From assembly GCA_903892415.1 (NCBI GenBank), contig CAITIQ010000029.1, positions 1-33,376 on the forward strand: a stretch of DNA of 33,376 bases, given 5' to 3'. Of the stretch, positions 1 through 7,221 are shown piece by piece (position 1 is the stretch's first letter; each line of letters begins with the position of its first letter). The notes beneath the pieces were generated by a model. It did not search any database. It worked only from the letters and a program-made list of their open reading frames with translations, and was not told the origin of the DNA. Source of the DNA: an uncultured delta proteobacterium (lineage in GTDB: Bacteria; Myxococcota_A; Polyangia; Polyangiales; Polyangiaceae). Both the position numbers and the translations under genes were made by a program.

Positions 1-976
1 CGTCTTCCCCCGCTTGGCCGGTTACCAACACGAGCTCCTCTCCTCGCTCCGGACGCCAGATGAGCGGGGAAGTGATCAGCTCATAGCCCTTGGTATCGGG
101 CTCTTTGGCCCGCGCGACGACCTCCTTCTTCGCCGCCTCTTCCTCGAAGTATTTGACCGGAGGCTTCAGCTTCGAGAGCTCGGGGACGGCCGAAAAAATT
201 TGCTCGAGCTCGGCGGGGGAGAGCTCAGTCTTCTCGAACGAGGGCTTGGCGATCGGCTCGACCACGGCCCGCTCATTGGCGCTGCCACCACAACAGCGAA
301 AGGCCACGCTGCCGTCGCTGTTGGAGGTTTCGAGCGGTTTGCGCGAGGCACAGCGCCTCTCGAGATCACTGCCGCCTTTGGGCGCACCTTTGATGATGCC
401 TTGTGACTTGCCCTCGCCTTCTCGGGAGCTCGCTGTCCATTCGCGGTAGCTGCCGAGGCCGAGTACGCCAAAGCCCGAGGCGCAACTGGAGGGCCTCTCG
501 TTACAGGCCGCGTCCCACAGGCCTTGCCCGGCGTACTCGTTGCCATCGGGGCCTTTGCAAGCGCGTTCCCATTCGAGCTCCGTACAGAGCCTGCGACCGC
601 GGCTCTTGCACAGCTCAGCAGCCTTCTCGCGGGAGGCGGTCATGAGCGGCGCCGCGCCTGGTTCATTCGGATAGTAGAGCCGGTCGATGTCGAACGCGGA
701 GACCTCGACGACAGCCGCAACAGGCTCGATCGCCGCGTTGCGACCACGATCCCCAGGCAAGCTACCAAAGCTGAAGCTCCCCGCCGCAATGTCGACCACC
801 GGCTTTGCCGCGGGAGCGGCCTTGGCTGAACTCGAGGTCGCCGTTTGATTCTCTGCTGCTTGAAGCACTGCCCCAGCACCCGGCGCCGCAGCAGAGCTGC
901 TGGCGCTCGTGGCAGAGCCGCTTTCGGCGTGGCCACAAGCGGCTGCGAGCAGAAGGGAGAGGACCGAGCTACGCAC
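1..976 (-). CDS. Formylglycine-generating-enzyme-like (SUMF1/FGE-sulfatase fold) lipoprotein, 3' truncated by window
   Basis: The reading frame is open from a GTG at 976 (an in-frame TAG lies directly before it, so this is the first possible start) to the window edge. The N-terminus reads VRSSVLSLLLAAACG, a short lipoprotein-type signal with Cys at residue 14, then a Ser/Ala-rich linker to about residue 65. Next comes an FGE/SUMF1-type domain: an opening IAAGSFSFGS, then FDIDRLYY, then LCTELEWERACKGPDG (the family's LPTEAEWEYAARG block), then YREWTAS (family W-E-W block), ending with VAFRCCGG, which matches the GFRCC end of the domain. A charged C-terminal extension of more than 70 residues continues out of the window. 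Family members either oxidise Cys to formylglycine, act on other thiols, or serve as substrate-binding folds, so the reaction is not assignable. It is divergent from the prepilin peptidase gene across 37 bp. The fold call is fairly sure; the function is unknown. Confidence 0.8.
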   Translation of the reverse strand, partial: MRSSVLSLLLAAACGHAESGSATSASSSAAAPGAGAVLQAAENQTATSSSAKAAPAAKPVVDIAAGSFSFGSLPGDRGRNAAIEPVAAVVEVSAFDIDRLYYPNEPGAAPLMTASREKAAELCKSRGRRLCTELEWERACKGPDGNEYAGQGLWDAACNERPSSCASGFGVLGLGSYREWTASSREGEGKSQGIIKGAPKGGSDLERRCASRKPLETSNSDGSVAFRCCGGSANERAVVEPIAKPSFEKTELSPAELEQIFSAVPELSKLKPPVKYFEEEAAKKEVVARAKEPDTKGYELITSPLIWRPERGEELVLVTGQAGED

Positions 977-1013
977 CTAGGCCTGGCTATGACAGACCGG
1001 TTCTAGCGGGTCA

Positions 1014-2012
1014 ATGCCGAGCATCTCTCGTGTTACTGTGCGGCGGCTCGTGACGCTGATCGACTTTCCCCCCACCTTCTTGCGCGTCTTCGCAGGCCTG
1101 TTCGGGCTCTTGTGGGGGAGCTTCCTCAACGTCGTCATCTACCGAGTGCCGCGGGGGATGAGTGTCTCTCACCCGCCTTCCCATTGTCCGGCGTGCGGAA
1201 AGCCTGTCCGCCCGTGGCTCAACGTGCCCGTCCTCTCGTACGTGGTGCTGCGCGGTCGAGCTTCGTGTTGTGGCGCCAAGATGTCGCCGCGGTACCCGGT
1301 GGTCGAGCTGATTGGCGGCGTGTTGTCTTTGGCGGTGCTCGAGCTGACGGTGCTCACGCTGCCCCATCCGGATACGTCCATCTGGCGAGCTTTGGCGATC
1401 TATACGGCGGGGCTCACGTTCGCGTTGGCGATGGTCGCGACAGTCTTCATCGATCTGGAGCATCTTTTGGTGTTGCCCGATAAAGCCAACGCTGCGCTCG
1501 CCGTTCTGGGTCTCGCGACGGCCTCCATGCGTGAGTCGTCCTATGTGGATGGCGCGATTGGTATCGCGGTTGGGCTGGCTACAGGCCTGGCGATCAATGG
1601 TCTGTACAAGCTGCTTCGTGGGCGCCCCGGGTTCGCCTCGGGAGACTCGGTATTGCTCGGCGTCGTTGGCGCTTGGTTCGGCTACGCGGGAGCTCTGTTT
1701 GCGCTCTTGGGAGGGGCGGTGCAGGGCACCGTTCTCTTGATCTTGTTCTGGGCTCTCGGTGGGAAGGTGAAGGAGCCCGCGAGCGTCGCTGAGGAGCGCG
1801 CGGCGATCTTGAAGGAGATCGAAGAGCTGCCTGAGGACGAGCGCGAAGAAGCGATGCAACAATGGAAAGCGGAAGACGAGGCAGCTGAAGCGCCGGGTGA
1901 AGGCATGCTGGCCGCGTTGCCCTTCGGGCCTTTCATTGGGCTTGCGGGCCTCGAGCTGCTGCTCTTTGGCAACACGCTGCGGGATGCGTTTTATCTATGG
2001 GTTCAGCCGTGA
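1014..2012 (+). CDS. pilD: Type IV prepilin peptidase / N-methyltransferase (PilD-like)
   Basis: Polytopic membrane aspartyl peptidase (A24) that cleaves prepilin leaders and methylates the new N-terminus for type IV pili or type II secretion. The N-terminal methylase-type domain has GSFLNVVIYRVP (about 35-46), CPAC at 58-61 and SPRYPVVELIGG (about 91-102). The second zinc Cys pair is altered: adjacent C85-C86 replace the usual C-x-x-C. Catalytic Asp residues are D147 in FIDLEHLLVLPD and D211 in FASGDSVLLGVVGAWFG, where the usual GD-x-K-L has Val for Lys. There are several transmembrane segments. Between two late segments (about 250-300) lies an acidic, probably helical insert of about 50 residues that is not typical of the family. 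It is first in an overlapping three-gene unit. No pilin genes are present nearby. The upstream Shine-Dalgarno is weak, and a GTG at codon 13 is a less likely alternative start. Confidence 0.92.
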   Translation: MPSISRVTVRRLVTLIDFPPTFLRVFAGLFGLLWGSFLNVVIYRVPRGMSVSHPPSHCPACGKPVRPWLNVPVLSYVVLRGRASCCGAKMSPRYPVVELIGGVLSLAVLELTVLTLPHPDTSIWRALAIYTAGLTFALAMVATVFIDLEHLLVLPDKANAALAVLGLATASMRESSYVDGAIGIAVGLATGLAINGLYKLLRGRPGFASGDSVLLGVVGAWFGYAGALFALLGGAVQGTVLLILFWALGGKVKEPASVAEERAAILKEIEELPEDEREEAMQQWKAEDEAAEAPGEGMLAALPFGPFIGLAGLELLLFGNTLRDAFYLWVQP

Positions 2013-2347
2013 GAGCAACTCTGCTGCTTGCGCTCGTCGTCGGCTGTTACCCCGCGTTGCCCACGCCGCCGGTTGCTTCTCAGGAGGGCGCAACTCCCGT
2101 GGTCGTCCCTTATCCGCCACCTGCTGCTCGCGTCGATATCATCGGCGATCCGCCCGTGGGCATGAGCAACCCGGTCTGGGTCGACGGGCAATGGGTCTTC
2201 CGTGGTCGTCGCTGGACGTGGGAGCCCGGGGAGTGGCAAACCCTCAAGCCGAAGTCGGCTTACGCCTATCCGCGCGTCGTGCGGCGCTCGGATGGACAAC
2301 TTGTTTGGTTTGAAGGCACCTTTCGCGTAGTTCGAGGCTTACCATGA
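1997..2347 (+). CDS. Small lipoprotein with a Trp/Tyr-rich WxxGxW-type region
   Basis: A 116-residue protein whose N-terminus (ATLLLALVVGC) is a lipoprotein signal with lipobox VVGC. The listed ATG at 1997 lies inside the prepilin peptidase gene. A GTG at 2009, whose GTGA overlaps the peptidase TGA, is an equally good coupled start and leaves 13 residues before the Cys. The mature part has a Pro-rich stretch and then WVDGQWVFRGRRWTWEPGEW, resembling the W-x-x-G-x-W aromatic repeats of small envelope proteins. The far end is rich in Arg and Val. It overlaps both neighbours, so co-translation with the prepilin peptidase and the next gene is likely. It is an outer- or inner-membrane-anchored envelope protein of unknown role. 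Confidence 0.72.
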   Translation: MGSAVRATLLLALVVGCYPALPTPPVASQEGATPVVVPYPPPAARVDIIGDPPVGMSNPVWVDGQWVFRGRRWTWEPGEWQTLKPKSAYAYPRVVRRSDGQLVWFEGTFRVVRGLP

Positions 2348-3066
2348 TGCTCGCTTGGACGTTTGCCGCCCGCATGATCGATGAAGTTGCTCGCCTGGTG
2401 CGCTCGCTCGGCAAACACCGTTACATCAAAGAGGTCGACCACCGAATCCACTGGTCGGTCGACGTGGCTCTTTCGGATTTGCGTGAGTTCGACGCTGCCC
2501 GCGCTCTGTTCGAGAAGCGCCGAAAAGAAGAAGGTCTCGAGCTTGGATCCCGTGATCCACGGCTGTGGCGTTCGGCCACGGCCGATGAGGTGGTGGCGGT
2601 GCTCACGGCCTTCTGGAGCCCGTCGGACGAGGCGATTGAGCGCAAACGCAAGCTGGTGGTCGCGCTCCAATCAGCGGGGCTGCCGATCGCCGAGCATGCG
2701 CCCTTCGAGAGCGATCCTGAATCCCCGCCCTTTCCCGAGCTCTTGCTGTGCGATTGGACGCTGCTACCGGTAGATGAGCTAGATGTCGAGTCTCACGCGG
2801 GCGTCTTGGCGGCGCTCGAAGACTCTGGCGAGGAGGTAAACGCCTCCGAGCCGCTGTGCATGGAGCTGCCAGCGCTTTCCGTCGTCGAGCTGTGCGACGG
2901 CGCACCGATGGGCATCCTGGGGGCGGATCTCGTCGTTTGGTCGGAGACGCCCTACGCCTACGCGGACTACGTGTTTCGCGGAGTTAGCCGAGCAGCGAAG
3001 CTGCCAGAGCCGCCGGTCGGCCCCTACGACGATGAAGAAGAAGAGGACGACGAGTTCGGCAGCTGA
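2344..3066 (+). CDS. Conserved-type hypothetical protein with acidic C-terminal tail
   Basis: A 240-residue soluble protein that I do not recognise. Its ATG overlaps the TGA of the lipoprotein gene (ATGA), so it is the third gene of the prepilin peptidase unit. There is no signal peptide: the first 20 residues (MMLAWTFAARMIDEVARLVR) are amphipathic rather than a clear membrane anchor. The middle is a mixed alpha/beta sequence with two Cys-containing strands (LLLCDWTLLPVDEL and LSVVELCDGAPMG). The last residues form an acidic patch (DDEEEEDDEFGS). Codon use matches its neighbours. Translational coupling suggests a link to the other two genes, but nothing in the sequence states a function. Confidence 0.75.
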   Translation: MMLAWTFAARMIDEVARLVRSLGKHRYIKEVDHRIHWSVDVALSDLREFDAARALFEKRRKEEGLELGSRDPRLWRSATADEVVAVLTAFWSPSDEAIERKRKLVVALQSAGLPIAEHAPFESDPESPPFPELLLCDWTLLPVDELDVESHAGVLAALEDSGEEVNASEPLCMELPALSVVELCDGAPMGILGADLVVWSETPYAYADYVFRGVSRAAKLPEPPVGPYDDEEEEDDEFGS

Positions 3067-3093
3067 TCTCGCGCGGCACAGCCTGTGGGCCGA

Positions 3094-3858
3094 CTAGCTT
3101 CTGCCGGCCCACCAATCCGCGGCGAACTCGCGATCCTGCAAGGTGTCGATCTCCATGTAGCCGCCAGGCGTGTCAACGCGATGCAGCGCGTGCCCTCGCT
3201 CGACGAGCTCTTGCAGGAAGTCGAGCAGATAGGCTTTCTGGAAGCTGCGCCCCTCACGGAATTGTTGGCCGTCATATTGTGCAGCCAACGCATCAAACTC
3301 GCGGAGGAGCTGCGGTACGGCGTTCTTCGCGACCTTCATCACGCCGATGAATTCGCCCGCCGCTTCTTCACTGACGATCTTGCGCGACAGCCGAGTTACT
3401 CGCTCGCCTTCGGCGGTGAGCTTCTCGGCGTCGGTCTCGGGGTGGTTGGTGCGCCGGACGTAGCGACGGCGCCAATCCGTGTCACAGCCCAGCGCTACGT
3501 CATGCGCCGACTCGGTGACCCGCTTGGCGATGTCTCCGCTGTAGACGATGTCCGCGTAACTCGCGACGAAGCCGTCTGCGAAGTGCTCCCGCGCGCACAT
3601 CAGCGAGAGCAAGATGTTGTTGGATTCCCATTCGCGGTTCTCGACGAAGGTGAACTCGGGGTACCTCGCCCGAACCACCTCTTGCTTGTAACCGCAGACA
3701 AACACGATGTCCTTGCGTGTGAAGCCAGCGGTCTCTAGCGCTTCCAAGATTTGATCGAGCATGGGTCGGCCCATGACCTCGACCAGGGTCTTCGGAACGT
3801 CGTCGGTCAGATTCTCGAGTCGGCTGCCGCGACCGGCTCCGATGATGATGGCGCGCAT
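3094..3858 (-). CDS. Sugar-phosphate/choline-type nucleotidyltransferase (LicC-like)
   Basis: A 254-residue single-domain nucleotidyltransferase. The N-terminal signature is complete: IIIGAGRGSRL (residues 4-14) followed by the catalytic Lys in DVPKTLVEV (K23), which together bind the NTP. NNILLSLMCA and the closing GGYMEIDTLQDREFA resemble the LicC/AepY type of CTP:phosphocholine or related phosphonate cytidylyltransferases more than glucose-1-phosphate enzymes. ASYADIVYSGD in the middle supplies the metal-binding Asp. A good Shine-Dalgarno (AGAGGA, 4 nt before ATG) supports the start. It is convergent with the hypothetical gene at 2344-3066 (27-bp gap). No choline kinase or transferase is adjacent, so the substrate is open. 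A surface polysaccharide or phosphonate decoration role is inference. Confidence 0.82.
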   Translation of the reverse strand: MRAIIIGAGRGSRLENLTDDVPKTLVEVMGRPMLDQILEALETAGFTRKDIVFVCGYKQEVVRARYPEFTFVENREWESNNILLSLMCAREHFADGFVASYADIVYSGDIAKRVTESAHDVALGCDTDWRRRYVRRTNHPETDAEKLTAEGERVTRLSRKIVSEEAAGEFIGVMKVAKNAVPQLLREFDALAAQYDGQQFREGRSFQKAYLLDFLQELVERGHALHRVDTPGGYMEIDTLQDREFAADWWAGRS

Positions 3859-3907
3859 GCCGTCCTCTTTGCCTCAGTTTGCTGACTCGTGCCAAGTCGA
3901 AGGTTCA

Positions 3908-3944
3908 ATTGGACCTGCGGCTGTGTATTGGACCTGCGGCTGTG
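3908..3944. repeat. Tandem direct repeat, 18 bp, two copies
   Basis: The unit ATTGGACCTGCGGCTGTG occurs at 3908-3925 and again, identical, at 3927-3944, separated by one T (period 19 bp). It lies in the gap between the start of the nucleotidyltransferase gene and the end of the Cys-rich lipoprotein gene, both on the minus strand, about 50-85 bp upstream of the nucleotidyltransferase start. It could be a paired operator or a replication-slippage duplication. Confidence 0.85.
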
Positions 3945-4015
3945 AAAAGCAAAACGCGAACAACCTTGCGGCTGCTCGCGTTTGCGAACGAGACGGAATC
4001 TCGCTCGGTGCTAGC

Positions 4016-4474
4016 TCAGTTGCCGATGCCGTTGTCGCAAGAGGCAGCGAAGTCTTCGCTCGCGCCCTTGACCGTGGCGATCGTTCCCGCGCAGTTTTCC
4101 GGGTCGATCACAGCGATGAGCACTGCGTTTTCATTGCAGCCGGGGATGCAACCCTCGATGAAGGCATCCTTCTCGGCCTGGTCACCAGTGAACATGCAGT
4201 TCATGTCCTCGACGCCGCAGTCGTAGAGGGCCCCGCAAGCTCCGGGACACTCGGGGTTGCCGCCACCGGCTCCGCCGCCGCCGTTGGTCGCGCCGCCGCC
4301 GCCGTCGGTGGTGCTGCCGCCGCCGCCGTCGGTGGTGCTGCCGCCGCCGCCATCCGTGGTTGCGCCGCCGCCGCCGTCACTGCTGCCGCCGTTGCCACCG
4401 CCGCTGCTGCCGCTGTCACCACAGGCCGCGAGTGCGAAAACCGAAACCAACACACCGAAAAGCTTAACGTTCAT
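4016..4474 (-). CDS. Cys-rich lipoprotein with Gly-rich linker
   Basis: The start is the ATG at 4474, not an upstream in-frame ATG, because GGAGG sits 4 nt before it and it opens directly into a lipoprotein signal, MNVKLFGVLVSVFALAACG (Cys 19). The mature protein begins with a Gly/Ser/Asp linker built from an eight-residue unit (GGGGSTTD or GGGGATTD) repeated about four times. A small C-terminal domain of about 75 residues follows with eight Cys (CPGACGALYDC, MNCMF, GCIPGC, ENCAG, SCDN), probably disulfide-bonded. This lipoprotein-linker-Cys-domain layout is common among secreted myxobacterial proteins. The function is unknown. It is preceded by a 225-bp gap that could hold its promoter, though I could not identify a convincing one. 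Confidence 0.82.
   Translation of the reverse strand: MNVKLFGVLVSVFALAACGDSGSSGGGNGGSSDGGGGATTDGGGGSTTDGGGGSTTDGGGGATNGGGGAGGGNPECPGACGALYDCGVEDMNCMFTGDQAEKDAFIEGCIPGCNENAVLIAVIDPENCAGTIATVKGASEDFAASCDNGIGN
4280..4376 (-). repeat. 24-bp in-frame tandem repeat coding the Gly-rich linker
   Basis: About four near-identical 24-bp units rich in CCG/CCGT triplets encode the GGGGxTTD repeats of the Cys-rich lipoprotein. Because the unit is a multiple of three, slippage would change linker length without a frameshift. Confidence 0.75.
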
Positions 4475-4699
4475 GAGTCCTCCAAGAAGCTCCCCGGGGA
4501 GCCCGACTTCCCCGCGCGCTTTTGACGCTGCGGAGACAACCAAGTTACAAGCCATAGCCTGTGCCAAAAAACGAAGGCCGTCGAGGGCGATCTTGTGACG
4601 GTTGGCTGGCGATTACAAAACGCAGCCACGCACCCCGACCAACGGCGCGCAACAAATCACATCCGCCGGTGTAGGCGCAAGTTTTCTTGCGACGGCCTG

Positions 4700-5794
4700 T
4701 CAACCATTGGTCAGCAGCGAAAAGGCTGCCGCGAGAGTGTCGGGTGAGAGAGCGTCGCGGCGACGATAGAACTCGGGCAACGTTTCCTGATAGTCGGCGT
4801 CCAAGCGCAACTCACTGTGTTGCTCTTTGCTGGCCCACATCGACATCACCTCCGAGGACAAGGCGGGGATGCCTTTGAACTTGCCGCGCTCGAGCAGAAT
4901 CTCGGCCGTCATCCCGAACATCAAGAGCCCGCCGGGAATAGCACCGAGCGCGGTGGTCGCTACGGCTGGGTAGCAGAGGCGCACCGTCTTAGTTCCGAAG
5001 CGCTCACGAATCTCGTTCATCGTTTCACGCTGCAGCTTCTTCGCGCCGGCTAGCGGCCCCATCGCGTAGACCGGATCATCGGGCGGGTAGTCGTAGTCGC
5101 AGAACGAAACGATGCTCTCGTCACGCACGAGCAGCCCCGCTTCCGCTAGCGCTTCCGCCCACAACAGGGAGGAGGTGCCCATGAATTTGTTGGTCCGCTC
5201 GATGTCCACGGCGGTTGCTACTTCAACCTCGACGAGGCCCACTTTGCGGATGTTCTCGCGCTTGCTGAAGTCGGGCGTTTGCAGAACGGTGTCGAAGGCG
5301 ACGTCCACGTCTTTCACTTGCGTGGGTCCGTGCTCTTCGTAGCGTTTGGTTGCGCCGGCGGCGATCCCGTTGATCAGGTGCACGACGCGGAACTGGCCCT
5401 TGAGCGCCTCGACCACCATCTTCACGGTGTCGGGCTTGGTCGCGTCCTCGTTGAAGAACTTGGCGAAGACCCCAGTCTTTTCCGCCTCGGCGGCGAGCAC
5501 CTTGGTGTGGTGCGGCCCGATCTGCATCTTCTCGCTATCGAGGTGGACACAGCAGATGGCGGCCTTCTCCCCGAAGACCAGCTGAACGGCCAAGCCGCGG
5601 GTGATGCCGTTGGAACCCCCGAGGATGAGGACCACTGCGTCCTTGGCGAGACCGCCAGCGGCAGCTGTTACCAGCTTGCGATCTGCGGCCAAGGATTCAA
5701 CGGCTACGCGGGTGCCATGCTCCGCGAGTGCGCCGACCATTGCTCGGCGGTCCACGCCGCCGAGAGGTTGCTTCTTGAAGATCTCGAGCGTCAT
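4700..5794 (-). CDS. FabV/TER-like enoyl reductase family protein (NAD(P)-binding)
   Basis: A 364-residue protein with a Rossmann fingerprint VVLILGGSNGITRGLA at about 53-68. Three blocks fit the FabV/trans-2-enoyl-CoA reductase family. VVHLINGIAAG corresponds to the YSLASP strand. DIERTNKFMGTSSLLWAEALAEAGLL matches the family's E-I-x-x-T-x-x-V-M-G-G-x-x-x-x-x-W-x-x-A-L-x-x-A-G-V-L block. YAMGPLAGAK has the diagnostic Y-x8-K catalytic pair. The usual FabV N-terminus (a conserved block beginning roughly I-x-P-R-x-R-G-F) is absent and replaced by about 50 unrelated residues, and the protein is shorter than typical FabV (about 400). It could therefore reduce enoyl-ACP/CoA, or be a divergent KR-like reductase. 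It lies 63 bp downstream of the ankyrin gene on the same strand, possibly in the same transcript. Confidence 0.65.
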   Translation of the reverse strand: MTLEIFKKQPLGGVDRRAMVGALAEHGTRVAVESLAADRKLVTAAAGGLAKDAVVLILGGSNGITRGLAVQLVFGEKAAICCVHLDSEKMQIGPHHTKVLAAEAEKTGVFAKFFNEDATKPDTVKMVVEALKGQFRVVHLINGIAAGATKRYEEHGPTQVKDVDVAFDTVLQTPDFSKRENIRKVGLVEVEVATAVDIERTNKFMGTSSLLWAEALAEAGLLVRDESIVSFCDYDYPPDDPVYAMGPLAGAKKLQRETMNEIRERFGTKTVRLCYPAVATTALGAIPGGLLMFGMTAEILLERGKFKGIPALSSEVMSMWASKEQHSELRLDADYQETLPEFYRRRDALSPDTLAAAFSLLTNG

Positions 5795-5857
5795 CCCGCG
5801 CTCTTAACAACCGCAGGGCCACGGAGCAACAGAATGCCTCGCGAGGCTCTGCGACCG

Positions 5858-7180
5858 TCAGCGCGAAGGGTGTCCGCTGACCGCCCCGTGCGCCAACAGG
5901 ACTTTTTTCAGGCCTACGTTGTCGACCGCGTGTACGACGTCCAACGCTGAAACCCCGCTCGACGTGAGTCGGTTTACCTCTGCGCCGCGGCGCAACAGTG
6001 CGTCCACCAAGTTCTCGTCCTCCGCCCGCACCGCCGCCATCAGCAAGGTAAAGCCTTCAGGTGTTGCGGCGTCCACGGGGGCACCCGCCGACAATGCGGC
6101 GAGCACGCCGTTCGAGTCGCCCTCCGCGATCAGTTCGAACAGCTCGTGGTGCGGAAAGCTCGCGCGCCGCTCAATCTCGCTACGCAGCCAATCGTCGCTA
6201 CAGGAATCGGCGTACTCCACCGCTGCCTTGCCAAAGTAGTTGACGGCGCGCGGGTTGGCGCCATTTCGCAAGAGCTCCCAACTCGCCGCTGCGCGGTCGT
6301 TCGCCAACGCCAACATCAGCGGCGTAACGCCTTGGTTGTTCATCGCGTCGACTGCGGCGCCCGCGGCGAGCGCGTTCCCGACTGCTGCTGCATCACCGTC
6401 CTCGGCTGCCAGGAAAAGATCGTAGGGGTACTCATTCCAGGCCGGCGTGGAGGCATCGAACTCAGCGTCGATTCGCTCCAAGATCTCTTGCGCGGAGCGG
6501 GGGCCGCCGTCCCAGTCGTGAACCACCACTTCGCCGTCTCCCAAACGGGCGATCGCCGCTGCGAAGTAGAGCGCTACGAGCACTTCATTCTCGTCCGTAG
6601 GCACCGGTGCGTTCTTGGCCCAAAGCTGGACAGCACCGATTTCTCCGTCGATGGTCGGGGTTTCCTCGGCGTCGTCCTCAGCGTCGGCGCCCGCGTCCTC
6701 CTCATCGAGGTCGTCGTCTTCCTCGCCTTCCTCGTCTTCGTCTTCCTCCTCGTCCTCGTCGTCCTCGTCGTCCTCGTCGTCCTCGTCGTCGCTCTCCTCG
6801 TCGTCCTCGTCTTCTTCCTCCTCGTTGAGCTCGTCCTCGCTCTCGACCTCGTCGTCCTCGTCGTCCTCGTCGTCCTCGTTCTCGTCGGGGGCCTCGCCCT
6901 CCTCGTCGAGCTCTTCATCCTCGCCGAGGTCTTCTCCTTCTTCCTCGTCGTCCTCGTTCCCAGGAGAGGACCAGGTCAACGCGAGCCCCGTGCGAATCTC
7001 GCGACCATCCTTGAGTAGGACGCGCACCGGGGTGTAGCGAAGCTCTTCATCGATTCGCAGCTGGTCCGGCAGCACTACCTGGAGCCCTAGTGCAGTGAGC
7101 TCGCGCGTGAGCGCCTCGGCGGTCAAAGGTGGCAGTCTGCGTACAGGGATGGAGACGTCAAAACTCTTGATGATGGTCAC
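5858..7180 (-). CDS. Ankyrin-repeat protein with long acidic tract
   Basis: A 440-residue cytoplasmic-type protein (GTG start at 7180, no signal peptide). Residues 1-74 form a small domain (SFDVSIPVRRLPPLTAEALT). Residues about 75-175 are almost entirely Asp and Glu. The first domain then seems to resume (GAVQLWAKNAPVPTDENEVLVALYFAAAI, and a WDGGPRS stretch). From about 265 to the end there are four or five ankyrin repeats (NNQGVTPLMLALAND; LLRNGANPRAVNYFGKAAV; TPEGFTLLMAAVRAEDENLVDALLRRGAEVN; SSGVSALDVVHAV). Ankyrin repeats bind proteins; the acidic tract may mimic nucleic acid or bind basic proteins. It is 41 bp downstream of the TPR/HEAT gene and likely in one operon with that and the VWA gene. 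The partner is unknown. Confidence 0.85.
   Translation of the reverse strand: MTIIKSFDVSIPVRRLPPLTAEALTRELTALGLQVVLPDQLRIDEELRYTPVRVLLKDGREIRTGLALTWSSPGNEDDEEEGEDLGEDEELDEEGEAPDENEDDEDDEDDEVESEDELNEEEEDEDDEESDDEDDEDDEDDEDEEEDEDEEGEEDDDLDEEDAGADAEDDAEETPTIDGEIGAVQLWAKNAPVPTDENEVLVALYFAAAIARLGDGEVVVHDWDGGPRSAQEILERIDAEFDASTPAWNEYPYDLFLAAEDGDAAAVGNALAAGAAVDAMNNQGVTPLMLALANDRAAASWELLRNGANPRAVNYFGKAAVEYADSCSDDWLRSEIERRASFPHHELFELIAEGDSNGVLAALSAGAPVDAATPEGFTLLMAAVRAEDENLVDALLRRGAEVNRLTSSGVSALDVVHAVDNVGLKKVLLAHGAVSGHPSR
6660..6960 (-). repeat. Low-complexity Asp/Glu-coding tract
   Basis: About 300 bp of GAC/GAG-type triplets (on the plus strand reading GTC/CTC/CTT) encode the acidic stretch of the ankyrin protein. 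The simple-sequence bias leaves all other frames open, so the Ser-rich and Arg-rich open frames seen here on both strands are artefacts. Confidence 0.85.
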
Positions 7181-7221
7181 AGCCCGATGGTCCAGGACTG
7201 AGCGCTCTCTCGCAACCCAAA

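Noticed and set aside
3984..4008. Hairpin after the Cys-rich lipoprotein gene as intrinsic terminator
   Set aside because: Nine pairs with a mismatch but no T-rich tail on the minus strand.
4548..4567. Second sigma-54 box (minus strand TTGGCAC upstream of the Cys-rich lipoprotein gene)
   Set aside because: The -24 half is good, but the -12 position reads GG instead of GC after 10 nt.
4676..4691. CGCAAG-TTTT-CTTGCG hairpin after the FabV-like gene
   Set aside because: Perfect but only 6 bp, and no T-run follows in either direction.
5836..5847. GCCTCGCGAGGC palindrome after the ankyrin gene as terminator
   Set aside because: Stem only about 4-5 bp with a tiny loop, and the tail ATTCTGTTGC is weak.
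6607..7037. Long Ser-rich and Arg-rich open frames on both strands in the acidic-tract region
   Set aside because: They are by-products of GAC/GAG simple sequence; only the ankyrin frame continues into recognisable domains.
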